Assembly (NCBI GenBank): GCA_902788175.1
Contig: CADAJF010000017.1
Coordinates: 1 to 46,705 of the forward strand
Source of the DNA: an uncultured Bacteroidia bacterium
Lineage (GTDB): Bacteria > Bacteroidota > Bacteroidia > Bacteroidales > UBA932
Direction: 5' to 3'
DNA length: 46,705 nucleotides
Shown here: piece by piece, positions 25,313-34,230 of the stretch
Layout: each line of letters starts with the position of its first letter
Numbering within the stretch: position 1 is the stretch's first letter
Program-made: the position numbers and the translations under genes
Notes under the pieces: generated by a model
What the model saw: only the letters and a program-made list of their open reading frames with translations
Databases searched by the model: none
What the model was told of the DNA's origin: nothing

Positions 25313-28228
25313 TTACTCGATAGTACCCAGGTTGCCAGCGAAGTCCAGGGTAATCTTGGCACCGGCACCCACGTTCACGCGCTCCTGGTCGTCGCCTTTG
25401 CCACGGTAAACAATCTTGCCGTCCAGGATGATGAATTCGCGGGTCCACCAGTCGGAGGTGGCGATGGAGGAGGCAGCATACATGCGGAGTTCGCCGCTGG
25501 CGGGAACGGTGAGCTGCAGCTTGCCTTCGGACTCGGTGAAGAGGGCATTTTCCATCCCTTCAGTCCAGCCGCCGAAGCAGTTGCCCATGCCGTACACCTT
25601 GGCAGGCTCCACGCACAGCTTTTTATTGGCTACATCCACGTAAATCATGTACACGCCGGTCTGGGCCACGGTGCAGTTGCCGTCGGCCACGCTGTAACCG
25701 CTGTCCTCTCCCAGGCCGGTGAAGTCACCGCCCCAGGCCTTCACGGAATTGAACTTGAAGGGAACGCCCGCAGCGATGGGACGGATGATCCAGAACTCGC
25801 CGGACTTCCCGTGCACGGGAATCATTTCCGTGCCGTTGGCTTCCCAGTCCCAGCCGCCCACGGCCTCGCCGATCATGTACATGTGATCGGGCAGCGAGGG
25901 GGCATCGCCGTCATACTGGCCTTCCAGGGTGATGGTCTCAGCGGCGGGGTCATAGACCACCACTACCTTGGCACCGCGGCCCACCTTGATGTTGGGACCG
26001 CCCTGGGTGACCTCGAAGGCCGTTGCAAGCTCTGTGAAATTGCCGCCGCGGTCCACGCTCCAGGTCTCACTCTGGCGAATCTTGATCTCGTCGTTGGCGC
26101 CAAGGGTGATCTCGTTGGAGACCAGCTTGCCGTCACGCTCGAACATGATGCGGTCCGGAGCGCCCCAGCCGTTGATGGTGCCCACAACACCCCAGTAGGC
26201 GGGGTCGGAGCCGGCTGTGGTGACCAGCAGCACTTCCTCGTCGGGGAACAGGTACACATCCACGGCACCGTCCACGCCGGGAACCAGGTTGTCGCCGCCG
26301 GCATAGGCCTTCACGGCCGTACCCAGCTTGCTGGCGCCGCCGTAGTTCACAGCCCAGTCATTGCTGTAGCGCACCTTGATCTGGTCTGCTGCGGTGACGG
26401 AGACGTTCCTGGCCACCAGGTAGCTGTGGCCGGTCTCTTCCTTCATGGGGATGTCCGGGGTGCCGCCCCAGCTGTTGATGGTACCCACCACGCCCCAGCC
26501 AACGGTGGAGACGGTGATGGTACCGGCAGCGGGATCGAAGGTGACGATGTAGTTGCCTTCCTCCACGGAGATGTTGTCACCGCCGGCTACGGCCGCGAAG
26601 GGCTCTCCAAGAGCGGCCATGGTGCCGCCGTAGTTTTCGGCCCAGTCGTGGTTGCGACGGATCTTGAAGCCGCCGGAGAGTTTGGTCACGGGGCTGGTCC
26701 AGATGCCGCCTTCCTCGGTCATGTCCACGTCACCGGACCAGCTGTTGAAGTCGCCGATCAGGGACCAGACGTCGCCGTTGGAGATGGTGATGGTGAGGGC
26801 TTCGGTGTCCAGGACAACCTTCCAGAAGCCGGCGCCAATCTTGATGTTGTCGCCACCGGCCACGGCTGCGAAGGGCTGCCCAAGGGCTTCCATGACGCCG
26901 CCGTAGTTCTCGTCCCAGCCGCCGTCCTTGCGCCACTTGAACTCAGTGTCGCCCTCGGCGGTGATGAAGGCCGTCCAGAGGTTGCCCTCCTGCGTGGCGC
27001 GGATGTCATTCTCCCAGTCGCCGTTCAGGCCGATGATATTCCAACCGGTCACAGGATCCGGGCCGGGTTCGGGCTCGTCGCCGCCGATGATGTAACTCAC
27101 CTTGGCGCCGGAAGCATTGGCCACGGTAGCCGTACCGGCATCCGGGTTCACGAGCAGGTCGAACACGCCGTCGGCGCCCACCTTGATATTGGCACCGTCC
27201 TGCGTTACAGGGAACTCGGTGTCCACACCGGCGAACTCACCGCCCAGGTTCACGGCCCAGTCGGCGTCCCTGCGGAACTTGAACTCGTCGTCTGCCGTGA
27301 GGGTGACGCTGAGGGCCAGGTGCTTGGTACCGTCGGAGACCATGGCAATGTCGCCGTTCCAGCTGATATCGTAGGCCGCCAGGGAACCAATCACGCTCCA
27401 GGCGCTCTCCTGGGTGTATTCCGGATACGGGTCGAAGGCTGCGCTGATCCAGGCAGAGCCGTTTTCGCTGAAGAAGAGGTCATAGCAGCCGTCGGCGCCC
27501 ACCTTGATGTTGGGACCGTCCTGGGTCAGGGAGAACTCGTTGTCCAGGCTGCCGAAGTCGCCGCCGAAGTTGACGCCCCAATCCTGGTCCTTGCGGAACT
27601 TGAATTCGTCGTCCTTGCCCAGCTGCACGTGAGCGGCCACATGGTTGCCCTTGCCGTCGGTCCACATGACAAGGTCGCCGTCCCAGCTGATGCCATAGGC
27701 GGAGAGGGAACCAATCACGGACCAGTTGCTGATTTCCGTGTACTCCTCGTAGGGGCTGCCCTGCGGCACCACTACCTCGAAGCCGGGGATGCTGATCCGG
27801 GCGGTAGCCTCCGTATAACCGTTGCGGAGGTTGTCACGGGCGCTCTCCTGCATGGAAGCGCGAAGGGCAATTTCCAGGGAAACGACGTCTCCCTCGGAGA
27901 AGCCCTGCGCCAACAGGGTGCGGCAGAGAGCCGTGGTGGACACACTGATGATATTGTCGCTCACGGAGGAGGCCAGCGACTTGTTCACGGGCTGTCCGTT
28001 GGCAGAAAGCAGTACCAGGGAGTGGTTCACCGGCATGTTCTGGTTGAAATTCTGGTTGAAGGAAGCGGCGGTGAAGTCCACGAACACACCGTCGCCGGTG
28101 AGCTCGAAGGAGTTGACTACAGGGGGCGTGGCCTTGCTGTCGTCAAACTGCACCAGCTCCTGCTTGGCGCAGGAAACGGCGGCGAGGGCGGCCGCACCTG
28201 CAAGAATGATCGATAGTATCTTTTTCAT
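25313..28228 (-). CDS. SusE/SusF-like surface starch-binding lipoprotein with about eight tandem beta domains (971 aa)
   Basis: It is predicted to bind starch at the outer surface. The signal peptide is MKKILSIILAGAAALAAVSC. Residues of about 25-160 resemble the SusE N-terminal domain. The rest is built from about eight similar domains of roughly 90-105 residues. Six carry the pattern W-VIG-WxGD, DEFKFR-DxDW, NYGG and GGDNIKVG (for example DEFKFRKDQDWGVNFGG and DEFKFRRDADWAVNLGG). The last two are the usual SusF/SusE ending with YGMGNCFGGW. B. thetaiotaomicron SusE and SusF have two and three binding domains, so this protein is much expanded. Units 3 and 4 share FAAVAGGDNI, a sign of recent duplication. 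It lies 19 bases after susD. Confidence 0.92.
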   Translation of the reverse strand: MKKILSIILAGAAALAAVSCAKQELVQFDDSKATPPVVNSFELTGDGVFVDFTAASFNQNFNQNMPVNHSLVLLSANGQPVNKSLASSVSDNIISVSTTALCRTLLAQGFSEGDVVSLEIALRASMQESARDNLRNGYTEATARISIPGFEVVVPQGSPYEEYTEISNWSVIGSLSAYGISWDGDLVMWTDGKGNHVAAHVQLGKDDEFKFRKDQDWGVNFGGDFGSLDNEFSLTQDGPNIKVGADGCYDLFFSENGSAWISAAFDPYPEYTQESAWSVIGSLAAYDISWNGDIAMVSDGTKHLALSVTLTADDEFKFRRDADWAVNLGGEFAGVDTEFPVTQDGANIKVGADGVFDLLVNPDAGTATVANASGAKVSYIIGGDEPEPGPDPVTGWNIIGLNGDWENDIRATQEGNLWTAFITAEGDTEFKWRKDGGWDENYGGVMEALGQPFAAVAGGDNIKIGAGFWKVVLDTEALTITISNGDVWSLIGDFNSWSGDVDMTEEGGIWTSPVTKLSGGFKIRRNHDWAENYGGTMAALGEPFAAVAGGDNISVEEGNYIVTFDPAAGTITVSTVGWGVVGTINSWGGTPDIPMKEETGHSYLVARNVSVTAADQIKVRYSNDWAVNYGGASKLGTAVKAYAGGDNLVPGVDGAVDVYLFPDEEVLLVTTAGSDPAYWGVVGTINGWGAPDRIMFERDGKLVSNEITLGANDEIKIRQSETWSVDRGGNFTELATAFEVTQGGPNIKVGRGAKVVVVYDPAAETITLEGQYDGDAPSLPDHMYMIGEAVGGWDWEANGTEMIPVHGKSGEFWIIRPIAAGVPFKFNSVKAWGGDFTGLGEDSGYSVADGNCTVAQTGVYMIYVDVANKKLCVEPAKVYGMGNCFGGWTEGMENALFTESEGKLQLTVPASGELRMYAASSIATSDWWTREFIILDGKIVYRGKGDDQERVNVGAGAKITLDFAGNLGTIE

Positions 28229-28247
28229 AAGGCAGTTCGTCTATAGA

Positions 28248-29795
28248 TTAATAGCCCTCGTTCTGCTGGAGGTTGGAGTTGGCCAGACGGTCGCTGTCCG
28301 GGATGGGGAACAGGCAACGGTACTTTTCTACGTCACGGCCATCCTGGGTTTCGCCCTTCCACTGCCAGTTGTAACCGGAGTGGAATTTGCCGAAGCGGAT
28401 GAGGTCGCTGCGGCGCCAGCACTCCTGATAGAGTTCGCGGCCGCGCTCGTCCAGGATTTCGTCCAGGGTGAGGCTGAACACAGGGTTCAGGCCGGCCCGC
28501 TCGCGCACCTGGTTGAAGGCGGCAAGGCCGTCGATGGTGGCGCCATGGGCCTGGCACTCGGCCGCCATCAGCAGTACATCGGCGTAACGCATCATGGGGA
28601 AGTCCGTGTCCACGAAGCCCAGCTCCTGGCCGTAACCGCCGTCGCTGGTGCGGTTGAGGAACTTCATGAAGGCGTAACCGTTGGTGAAGTCGCCGATATC
28701 GTCGATGCTGGCCTGCTGCGTTGCCGTGTAGAAGAGCTTGCGCTGGTCCTCGTTGGAGAACTTGGCATAGAACTCCGGCGTGGTGCGAAGGCCGCCCCAA
28801 CCGGAAGAGATGCCCACCTGGTCCGGATCCATCTCACCGCCCGTGGAGGCGAAGATGATGTAGTTGGTGACACCGTAGCTCTGGGTGTACAGGCCGTCCT
28901 GCTGGACAGAGAAGATAATCTCGTCGGTGCAGCGGTCGTTGTCCGCCAGGAAGAGCTCCTGGTAGGCGGAATAGACGCCCTTGGAGGTGGTGTGCAGGCT
29001 GTAGCCGTCGTCCATCAGGTCCTTCAGGACGTTAGCGCATTCATTCCAGCGGGCCGTGCCGGTGTAAACCTCTGCATTGAGGTAGAGCTTGGCCAGCACA
29101 AACTTGGGAACGCCTATGGAGACGTGACCTTCGGCCACATTGGCCTTGCCGGGCAGTGCGTTGCCCGAGATGATGTCCGTGAGCTCTTTTTCCAGCCAGG
29201 TGAAGAGTTCCGCGCGGGAAATCTGCTTGGGGGTGGAACCCACCACGTCATCTTCCGTGCAGAAAGGCACGTTGCCGAAGCAGTCGATGGCATGGAAGTA
29301 GGCGATGGCGCGCAGTGTGCGGGCCTCGTCCACGTAACGGGCCGTGATGGCGGGGTCGAAGTTGACCTGATTTACCTCACGGATGAACTCGTTGGCAGAG
29401 GCCACCTGCATGAACATGCGGGAGTAGAACGCATAGACAAAGGTGTCGTCCGTTGTCCAGTTCATGTAGTGGAAGTTCTTGATGGTCTGGTCGTTCCAGC
29501 CACAGACGCTCTCGTCGGTGGTGAGTTCCTGGTGGTGATACAGACCGCGGATGTACTGGGAAGCGCCGCCGTCCAGGCCGGAGATGGAAGCTCCGCCGTT
29601 GGGACCGTAATAACCGGAAGTGGCAAAGCCCAGGTACACACCGGAGATATAGGAATCAAGGGCTGCCTGGGTGGTGAGCACCTTGTCCACGGTATTGGCG
29701 TTGGGGTCGATGGGGGTTACGTTCAGGTCACCCACGCATGCGGTCAGCGCTGCGCTGGCAGCGGCTATGGCCAAAATGTTCTTGATGGTTTTCAT
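28248..29795 (-). CDS. susD: SusD/RagB-family starch-binding lipoprotein (515 aa)
   Basis: It is the outer membrane lid that pairs with SusC to take up maltooligosaccharides. The lipoprotein signal is MKTIKNILAIAAASAALTAC, followed by LNVTPIDPNANT, a typical SusD beginning. TPR-like helices, the phrase YHQELTTDES (as YHHQELTTDES), ARTLRAIAYFHAIDCFGNVPF, RYADVLLMAAECQA, and the ending ILDERGRELYQECWRRSDLIRFGKF followed by YKYLFPIP-like sequence (YRCLFPIPDSD) are all family hallmarks. The length is normal. It follows susC by 15 bases and precedes the SusE/F-like gene by 19 bases. Confidence 0.95.
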   Translation of the reverse strand: MKTIKNILAIAAASAALTACVGDLNVTPIDPNANTVDKVLTTQAALDSYISGVYLGFATSGYYGPNGGASISGLDGGASQYIRGLYHHQELTTDESVCGWNDQTIKNFHYMNWTTDDTFVYAFYSRMFMQVASANEFIREVNQVNFDPAITARYVDEARTLRAIAYFHAIDCFGNVPFCTEDDVVGSTPKQISRAELFTWLEKELTDIISGNALPGKANVAEGHVSIGVPKFVLAKLYLNAEVYTGTARWNECANVLKDLMDDGYSLHTTSKGVYSAYQELFLADNDRCTDEIIFSVQQDGLYTQSYGVTNYIIFASTGGEMDPDQVGISSGWGGLRTTPEFYAKFSNEDQRKLFYTATQQASIDDIGDFTNGYAFMKFLNRTSDGGYGQELGFVDTDFPMMRYADVLLMAAECQAHGATIDGLAAFNQVRERAGLNPVFSLTLDEILDERGRELYQECWRRSDLIRFGKFHSGYNWQWKGETQDGRDVEKYRCLFPIPDSDRLANSNLQQNEGY

Positions 29796-29810
29796 ATTCG
29801 TAACCCGGAA

Positions 29811-31310
29811 TTAGAAGTTTAACTTGGCACCTACTACGAAGGTTCTGGGACGCGGGTACACCGTGCCGTCCACACCGCCGTAGATTTCAGGGTCAATCCC
29901 CGTATAGCGGGTAATGGTAAAGATGTTCTGGACAGTGCCGAACAGGTTCAGGGACATGTGGCGCTCGCCTTCGCTGTAAATCTTGGGGAAGGTGTAGCCC
30001 AGGGTGAAGTTGTCCAGCTTGAGGAAGCTGCCGTCCTGGAGGTAGTAGTCGCTCAGGTACTGGGCCTGGGTGAAGAAGGACTCCTTGGCGGAGGAAACGC
30101 GGTTGGAGACAAAGCTGTTGGTCCAGAGGTCTGCCAGCATCTCGGTATCGGAGGCCACGTTGTTATAGACCCAGTTGCCCAGGGAGGCATGGCCGGAGAG
30201 GGCCGCCGTCCAGCGCTTCCAGTTAAATACGGTATTGAAGCCGAAGGTGTAGTCAGGATCGGCGTGGTGGGTCATCACTTTGTCGTCGGCGGTAATCTGG
30301 CCGTCCTTGTTCTGGTCCACGTAAACACCGTTGATGGGCTTACCGTTCATGTCATAGACCTGCTGATAGAGGTAGAACGAGCGCATGGGATAGCCCACCT
30401 GGATCAGCTGCACGTTGTTGCCGGTACCGCCGGAGATACCGCCGGCCTCGATGCCGGCTGCGTTCTCGTCGGAGGCGGTGAGCTTGGTCACGCGGTTCTG
30501 GTTGTAGGCCATGTTCACGCCGAAGGTCCAGCTGAGGTCGCGCTTTTCAATGAGGACTGCGTTCAGGTCAATCTCGAAGCCCCTGTTGGTCATGGAGCCG
30601 ATGTTGGTGTTCAGGTAGTTGGTCAGGTTGGAAAGGCCGGGCACGGGGATGAAGTTCAGGATGTCCCGCGTGTCACGTTGGTACACGTCAAAGGAAGCGG
30701 TGAGGCGGTCGTTCCAGAAGCCCAGGTCAATGCCGGCGTTGTAAGTGGTGGTGGTTTCCCACTTGAGGTTGGCGCTGTAACCCAGGGCCACCACGGGAGC
30801 CGTGAAGTTGGCGTTCTTGACAAAGTAGTAGGAACCCGGGGTGTTGATGGTGAGGAACTGGGCGAAGGTGTCGTAGTAGCCGCCCACTTCCTGCTGGCCG
30901 GTCTCACCCCAGCTCAGGCGGAGCTTCATGGTGGAGATGGGGTCGAAGTCCTTCAGGAAGTGCTCGTTCTTGATGTTCCAGCCAAGGGCCACGGACGGGA
31001 AGATACCCCACTTGTTGTTCTGGAAGCGGGAGGTACCGTCCGCGCGGAGGGTGGCGGTAATCAGGTAGCGGTCTGCGAAGCTGTAATTCAGGCGGCCGAA
31101 GAAGGAGACCAGGTAAAGTTCTCCCTTGCCTTCGGTGTTGGAGAGTTCCACGCCGTCGCCGATACGATAGGTGAGGTTGTGGCTGTTGTTCCAGAAATGC
31201 TGCCAGGAATAACCGGCCATCAGGTCCACGAAATGCTTGTCGGCAAAAGTATGGCTGTAGTCGCCGTAGAATTCCAGGGTGGTGTTGCGGCGCACATAGT
31301 CATAAATTGG
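29811..31310 (-). CDS. susC: SusC, C-terminal barrel part, separated from the N-terminal part by a frameshift
   Basis: From about base 31310 downward this frame reads the rest of a SusC/RagA TonB-dependent receptor. It contains YDYVRRNTTLEFYGDYSHTF, LNYSFADRYLITATLRADGT, FPSVALGWNIKNE, RLSWGETGQQ and the terminal RTFVVGAKLNF, with a final Phe as in outer membrane barrels. The open frame extends a little further upstream (to 31370), but that stretch is out of frame with SusC and overlaps the N-terminal frame. One extra base in the run AATTTAT near 31304-31308 explains the break; removing it joins the two parts into a protein of about 986 residues, a normal SusC length. Whether this is an assembly error, a pseudogene or a programmed shift is open. 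Confidence 0.85.
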   Translation of the reverse strand, partial: PIYDYVRRNTTLEFYGDYSHTFADKHFVDLMAGYSWQHFWNNSHNLTYRIGDGVELSNTEGKGELYLVSFFGRLNYSFADRYLITATLRADGTSRFQNNKWGIFPSVALGWNIKNEHFLKDFDPISTMKLRLSWGETGQQEVGGYYDTFAQFLTINTPGSYYFVKNANFTAPVVALGYSANLKWETTTTYNAGIDLGFWNDRLTASFDVYQRDTRDILNFIPVPGLSNLTNYLNTNIGSMTNRGFEIDLNAVLIEKRDLSWTFGVNMAYNQNRVTKLTASDENAAGIEAGGISGGTGNNVQLIQVGYPMRSFYLYQQVYDMNGKPINGVYVDQNKDGQITADDKVMTHHADPDYTFGFNTVFNWKRWTAALSGHASLGNWVYNNVASDTEMLADLWTNSFVSNRVSSAKESFFTQAQYLSDYYLQDGSFLKLDNFTLGYTFPKIYSEGERHMSLNLFGTVQNIFTITRYTGIDPEIYGGVDGTVYPRPRTFVVGAKLNF

Positions 31311-32772
31311 TATGGCTGCCCATCCCCGACTGCTGCGTGTTGTGGATGGAGGCCTCGGAGCCTTGGGCAATCTCCGTCACGCCTTTGGATTTGGCGGCGT
31401 CGATACCCAGGTTCAGGTTCAGACGAAGGTCTTCGAAGCCGTGTATGCGGTAGTCAATCTGGCTGTTGCCGATGAAACGCATGGCGTTGGCCAGGTCCGT
31501 CTTGGCTTCCAGCAGGGCCACGGGGTTCATGGTGGCCATGGTGTTGGGGTTGCCGGAGAGGTCGTACCAGGTGGTGTAGCCGTTGATACCCTTGCTGTCA
31601 TAGACAGGCTTGGTGGGGTCATAGTGATTGGCTGCGCCGATAGCATCCTGGTTGGCGTACGAGTTGTGCGCATAGGTAGCCTTTCCGTTCAGGTTCACGG
31701 TGAGGTGCTTGTCAAGGAACGTGGGGGCAAGGTTCAGGCCCAGGGTAACGCGGTCCATCTCGGAGCCTTTGAGGGTACCCTTCTGCATGGTAAGGCCGCC
31801 GGATACGCGGTAGGGCATCCTGTCGCCCACTTTGCCGGAGACGCTCATGTTGGCGTCCACGGTGGGGGCGGTGCGGTAAATCTGGCGCTGCCAGTCCGTG
31901 TTTGCATTGCCCAGGGCTGCCTCAGCGGCCGAGTTGGGGCCGTAGAAGTCCTGGATGAGGGAGCGGATTCCATTGGCGTCCAGCAAGTTGTTGTACTTGG
32001 CGATGGTGTTCACCGAGGTGGTGAGGTCCACGGCGATGCGCGGAGCGGTATCGGCCGCCCTGGCGCCCTTCTTGGTGGTGATCACGATAACGCCGTTGGA
32101 CGCGCGGGAACCGTAGATGGCGGTGGCCGATGCGTCCTTGAGGACGGTGAAACTCTCGATGTCTTCCGGGTTGATGGAGGACAGCGGGTCGCTCATGCCG
32201 GAAATGCCGTCATTGGAGACCGGCAGGCCGTCGATGACGTACAGGGGGTCATTGGAGGCGTTGATGGAGGAGCCGCCGCGGATACGGACGGTGGCGCCGG
32301 AGCCCGGCATACCGGAACCCGAGGTGACAACTACGCCAGCGCTCTTGCCACGGATAAGGTCCGCCGGGGAGGTGATGACGCCCTTGTTCACTTCGTCGGC
32401 TTTCACGGTGGAAACCGAGCCGGTGAGGTCGCTCTTTTTAACGGTACCGTAACCGATCACCACTACCTCGTCCAGGAAGTCGGCGTCCTCGGAGAGGGTG
32501 ATGGTAGCAGGAACGGCATTGGCCGGGAAGGTCTGGGTGGCATAGCCGATGCAGGAAATCTCGATCACGGCATCGGGGCCGGAAACGGTGAGGAAGTAGT
32601 CTCCGTCCAGGCCGGTGGAAACACCGTTGGAGGTTCCCTTTTCTATCACCGAAGCCCCTACAACGGGGCCGATGGCATCTACCACCACACCCTTAACCGG
32701 GTATCCGCCCTGGGCGAATACGGTGGCGCAGGCTGCAAAGAGCACTGCGATTGCGGTTAAAATCCTTTTCAT
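31300..32772 (-). CDS. susC: SusC, N-terminal part (signal peptide, carboxypeptidase-like domain, plug), truncated by a frameshift
   Basis: The ATG at 32770-32772 starts a TonB-dependent starch-oligosaccharide transporter. A signal peptide (MKRILTAIAVLFAACATVFA) precedes the carboxypeptidase-D regulatory-like domain (residues of about 22-100, YPVKGVVVDAIGPVVGASV). The sequence DEVVVIGYGTVKKSDLTGSV then leads into the plug (RIRGGSSINASNDPLYVIDG). The frame runs into TGA at 31300-31302 right after QSGMGSHTNL. The other frame continues the same protein without loss, so the total 29811-32772 is three times 987 plus one base. It lies 22 bases after the MFS transporter gene and 15 before susD once joined. 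Confidence 0.88.
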   Translation of the reverse strand: MKRILTAIAVLFAACATVFAQGGYPVKGVVVDAIGPVVGASVIEKGTSNGVSTGLDGDYFLTVSGPDAVIEISCIGYATQTFPANAVPATITLSEDADFLDEVVVIGYGTVKKSDLTGSVSTVKADEVNKGVITSPADLIRGKSAGVVVTSGSGMPGSGATVRIRGGSSINASNDPLYVIDGLPVSNDGISGMSDPLSSINPEDIESFTVLKDASATAIYGSRASNGVIVITTKKGARAADTAPRIAVDLTTSVNTIAKYNNLLDANGIRSLIQDFYGPNSAAEAALGNANTDWQRQIYRTAPTVDANMSVSGKVGDRMPYRVSGGLTMQKGTLKGSEMDRVTLGLNLAPTFLDKHLTVNLNGKATYAHNSYANQDAIGAANHYDPTKPVYDSKGINGYTTWYDLSGNPNTMATMNPVALLEAKTDLANAMRFIGNSQIDYRIHGFEDLRLNLNLGIDAAKSKGVTEIAQGSEASIHNTQQSGMGSHTNL

Positions 32773-32794
32773 TAGAGTGTGTAGTTTGTGTTGA

Positions 32795-34123
32795 TTATTT
32801 GATTTTGATAAGTTTCACGCTGATGGCACCCAGTACCAGGAAAATGCCGGCCACTACCAGCATGGCGGGCTGGCTGCCGCCCATCAGGGACAGGACCAGG
32901 CCACCGGTAGCGGCTGCCACAATCTGGGGCAGACAGATGGTGCCGTTGAAAAGGCCCAGGTACGAGCCCATGTAGGGGCTTCCCTCCAGTGCGTTGGTAA
33001 GGAGGGTGAAGGGCAGGGCCAGCATGGCGGCCCAGGCAAAACCGATGAGGAAGTAGCTCCCGAAAAGGAGATACTGGTTCTGGATGAAATAGACGGAGAC
33101 AAAGCCGACGGCGCCTATCAGAAGGCTCACTACGTAGCTCAGTTTCAGGTTCTTGAAGCGGGGCAGCACGGCGGCCCAAACCAGCGAGCCCACGGCCTGC
33201 ACGGCAAAGAGCACGCCCACCCAGTTGCCGGCGCTTTGGTAGGCCTCCGAGGCGGTGTCCTGGGTGTGCCAGACATTCTCTGCGATGGCACCGTTGGTGT
33301 AGGTCCACATATAGAGGAAGGCGGCCCAGGAGAAGAACTGCACCAGCCCCACGGTCCAGAACGTGGCCGGAGCCTTGGTGAGGAGCTTCAGCAGGCCCTC
33401 AGATGCCCGGTCGGTGCCGGGCTTGGCGTCATTACCGGCAATCCCGTGGAACTGCGCATACTCCTTGGGCGGCATTTCTTTCACGCGCAGGAAGGTGTAC
33501 ATCACGCACAGGATAAGGATGGCGGCACCAATGTAGAAACTCCAGATCACGCTGTCCGGCACCACGCCCTTGGGGGCCGTGTTGGCGATACCCACCCAGG
33601 TGAAGAAGATGGGAAGCAGGTAACCCAGCAGCGATCCGGCGTTGCACAGGAAGCTCTGGATGCTGTAGGCGGTGGTTTTCTGCTTCTCGTTCACCATGTC
33701 GCCCACCATCATCTTGAAGGGCTGCATGGCAATGTTGATGGACGTATCCAGGAAAATGAGCGAGAAAAGGCCGAACCACATGGCCATGTTCAGCCCCAGG
33801 AAAACCCGGGCGCTGAAATTCAGGCTGCCGGCGTTGGGCAGGAGCACCATCACCAGCACGGCGATGATGGCGCCTACCAGGAGGTAGGGCTTCCTTCGGC
33901 CTATTTTGCACCAGGTGCGGTCACTGTATTTGCCTATCAGCGGCTGCACAATCATGCCCATCAGCGGAGGCAGTATCCAGAAGAAACTGAGCTGATGAGG
34001 GTCTGCGCCCAAAGTGGCGAAAATACGGCTGATGTTGGCGCTTTGCAGGGCATAAGCTATCTGCACGCCAAAGAAGCCAAAGCTCAAATCCACCAGCTGG
34101 CGGAAAGTCAAGTCACGTTTCAT
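32795..34123 (-). CDS. MFS sugar transporter, SLC45/GPH-like, probably maltose or maltodextrin uptake (442 aa)
   Basis: The start is the ATG at 34121-34123 (MKRDLTFRQLVDLSFGFFGV), chosen because a -7 box ends just 4 bases upstream. It is an inner membrane protein with about twelve membrane segments. MFS motif A is clear (GKYSDRTWCKIGRRKPYLL). The sequence resembles SLC45-type sucrose/maltose-proton symporters found beside starch genes in Bacteroidetes. It is the first gene of the locus and is followed after 22 bases by susC. It would import the sugars released in the periplasm; the exact sugar is inferred from context. Confidence 0.88.
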   Translation of the reverse strand: MKRDLTFRQLVDLSFGFFGVQIAYALQSANISRIFATLGADPHQLSFFWILPPLMGMIVQPLIGKYSDRTWCKIGRRKPYLLVGAIIAVLVMVLLPNAGSLNFSARVFLGLNMAMWFGLFSLIFLDTSINIAMQPFKMMVGDMVNEKQKTTAYSIQSFLCNAGSLLGYLLPIFFTWVGIANTAPKGVVPDSVIWSFYIGAAILILCVMYTFLRVKEMPPKEYAQFHGIAGNDAKPGTDRASEGLLKLLTKAPATFWTVGLVQFFSWAAFLYMWTYTNGAIAENVWHTQDTASEAYQSAGNWVGVLFAVQAVGSLVWAAVLPRFKNLKLSYVVSLLIGAVGFVSVYFIQNQYLLFGSYFLIGFAWAAMLALPFTLLTNALEGSPYMGSYLGLFNGTICLPQIVAAATGGLVLSLMGGSQPAMLVVAGIFLVLGAISVKLIKIK

Positions 34124-34126
34124 GCC

Positions 34127-34134
34127 CAAAAGTA
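34127..34134 (-). promoter_or_regulatory. -7 box of the MFS-sus operon
   Basis: TACTTTTG on the minus strand fits TAnnTTTG and sits 3 bases before the ATG of the transporter gene, so the transcript would be nearly leaderless. No TTTG is seen at -33, which fits a promoter that needs an activator. Confidence 0.55.
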
Positions 34135-34140
34135 CGTATT

Positions 34141-34165
34141 CGCGCGCATACCATTTATACGCGCG
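34141..34165. promoter_or_regulatory. Candidate operator: inverted repeat in the sus/LytS divergent region
   Basis: Arms CGCGCGCATA (34141-34150) and TATACGCGCG (34156-34165) are inverted copies with one mismatch and a 5-base spacer. The repeat lies just upstream of the sus -7 box and downstream, on the other side, of the LytS gene promoter, where a regulator could control both. Confidence 0.5.
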
Positions 34166-34193
34166 TGGCCCAAAGGCTACGAATGGACATTTT

Positions 34194-34225
34194 TTTGCGA
34201 CGAACGGAATAATTGCGTATCTTCG
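34194..34225 (+). promoter_or_regulatory. Promoter of the LytS-LytTR operon
   Basis: TTTG (34194-34197), 20 bases, then TATCTTCG (34218-34225) is close to the Bacteroidetes consensus. The ATG at 34231 follows 5 bases later, so the mRNA is nearly leaderless. Confidence 0.7.
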
Positions 34226-34230
34226 CTTCC

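Noticed and set aside
25811-28216. Long plus-strand open frame (801 codons) opposite the SusE/F-like gene
   Set aside because: It mirrors a strongly supported repeat protein on the minus strand; the frame is open only because of GC-rich codon use and gives low-complexity His/Gly/Val sequence.
27822-29822. Plus-strand open frame of 666 codons opposite susD
   Set aside because: Antisense shadow of a clear SusD gene, with no recognisable motif and no promoter.
29958-32760. Plus-strand open frames of 505 and 482 codons opposite susC
   Set aside because: Shadows of SusC coding sequence, of low complexity.
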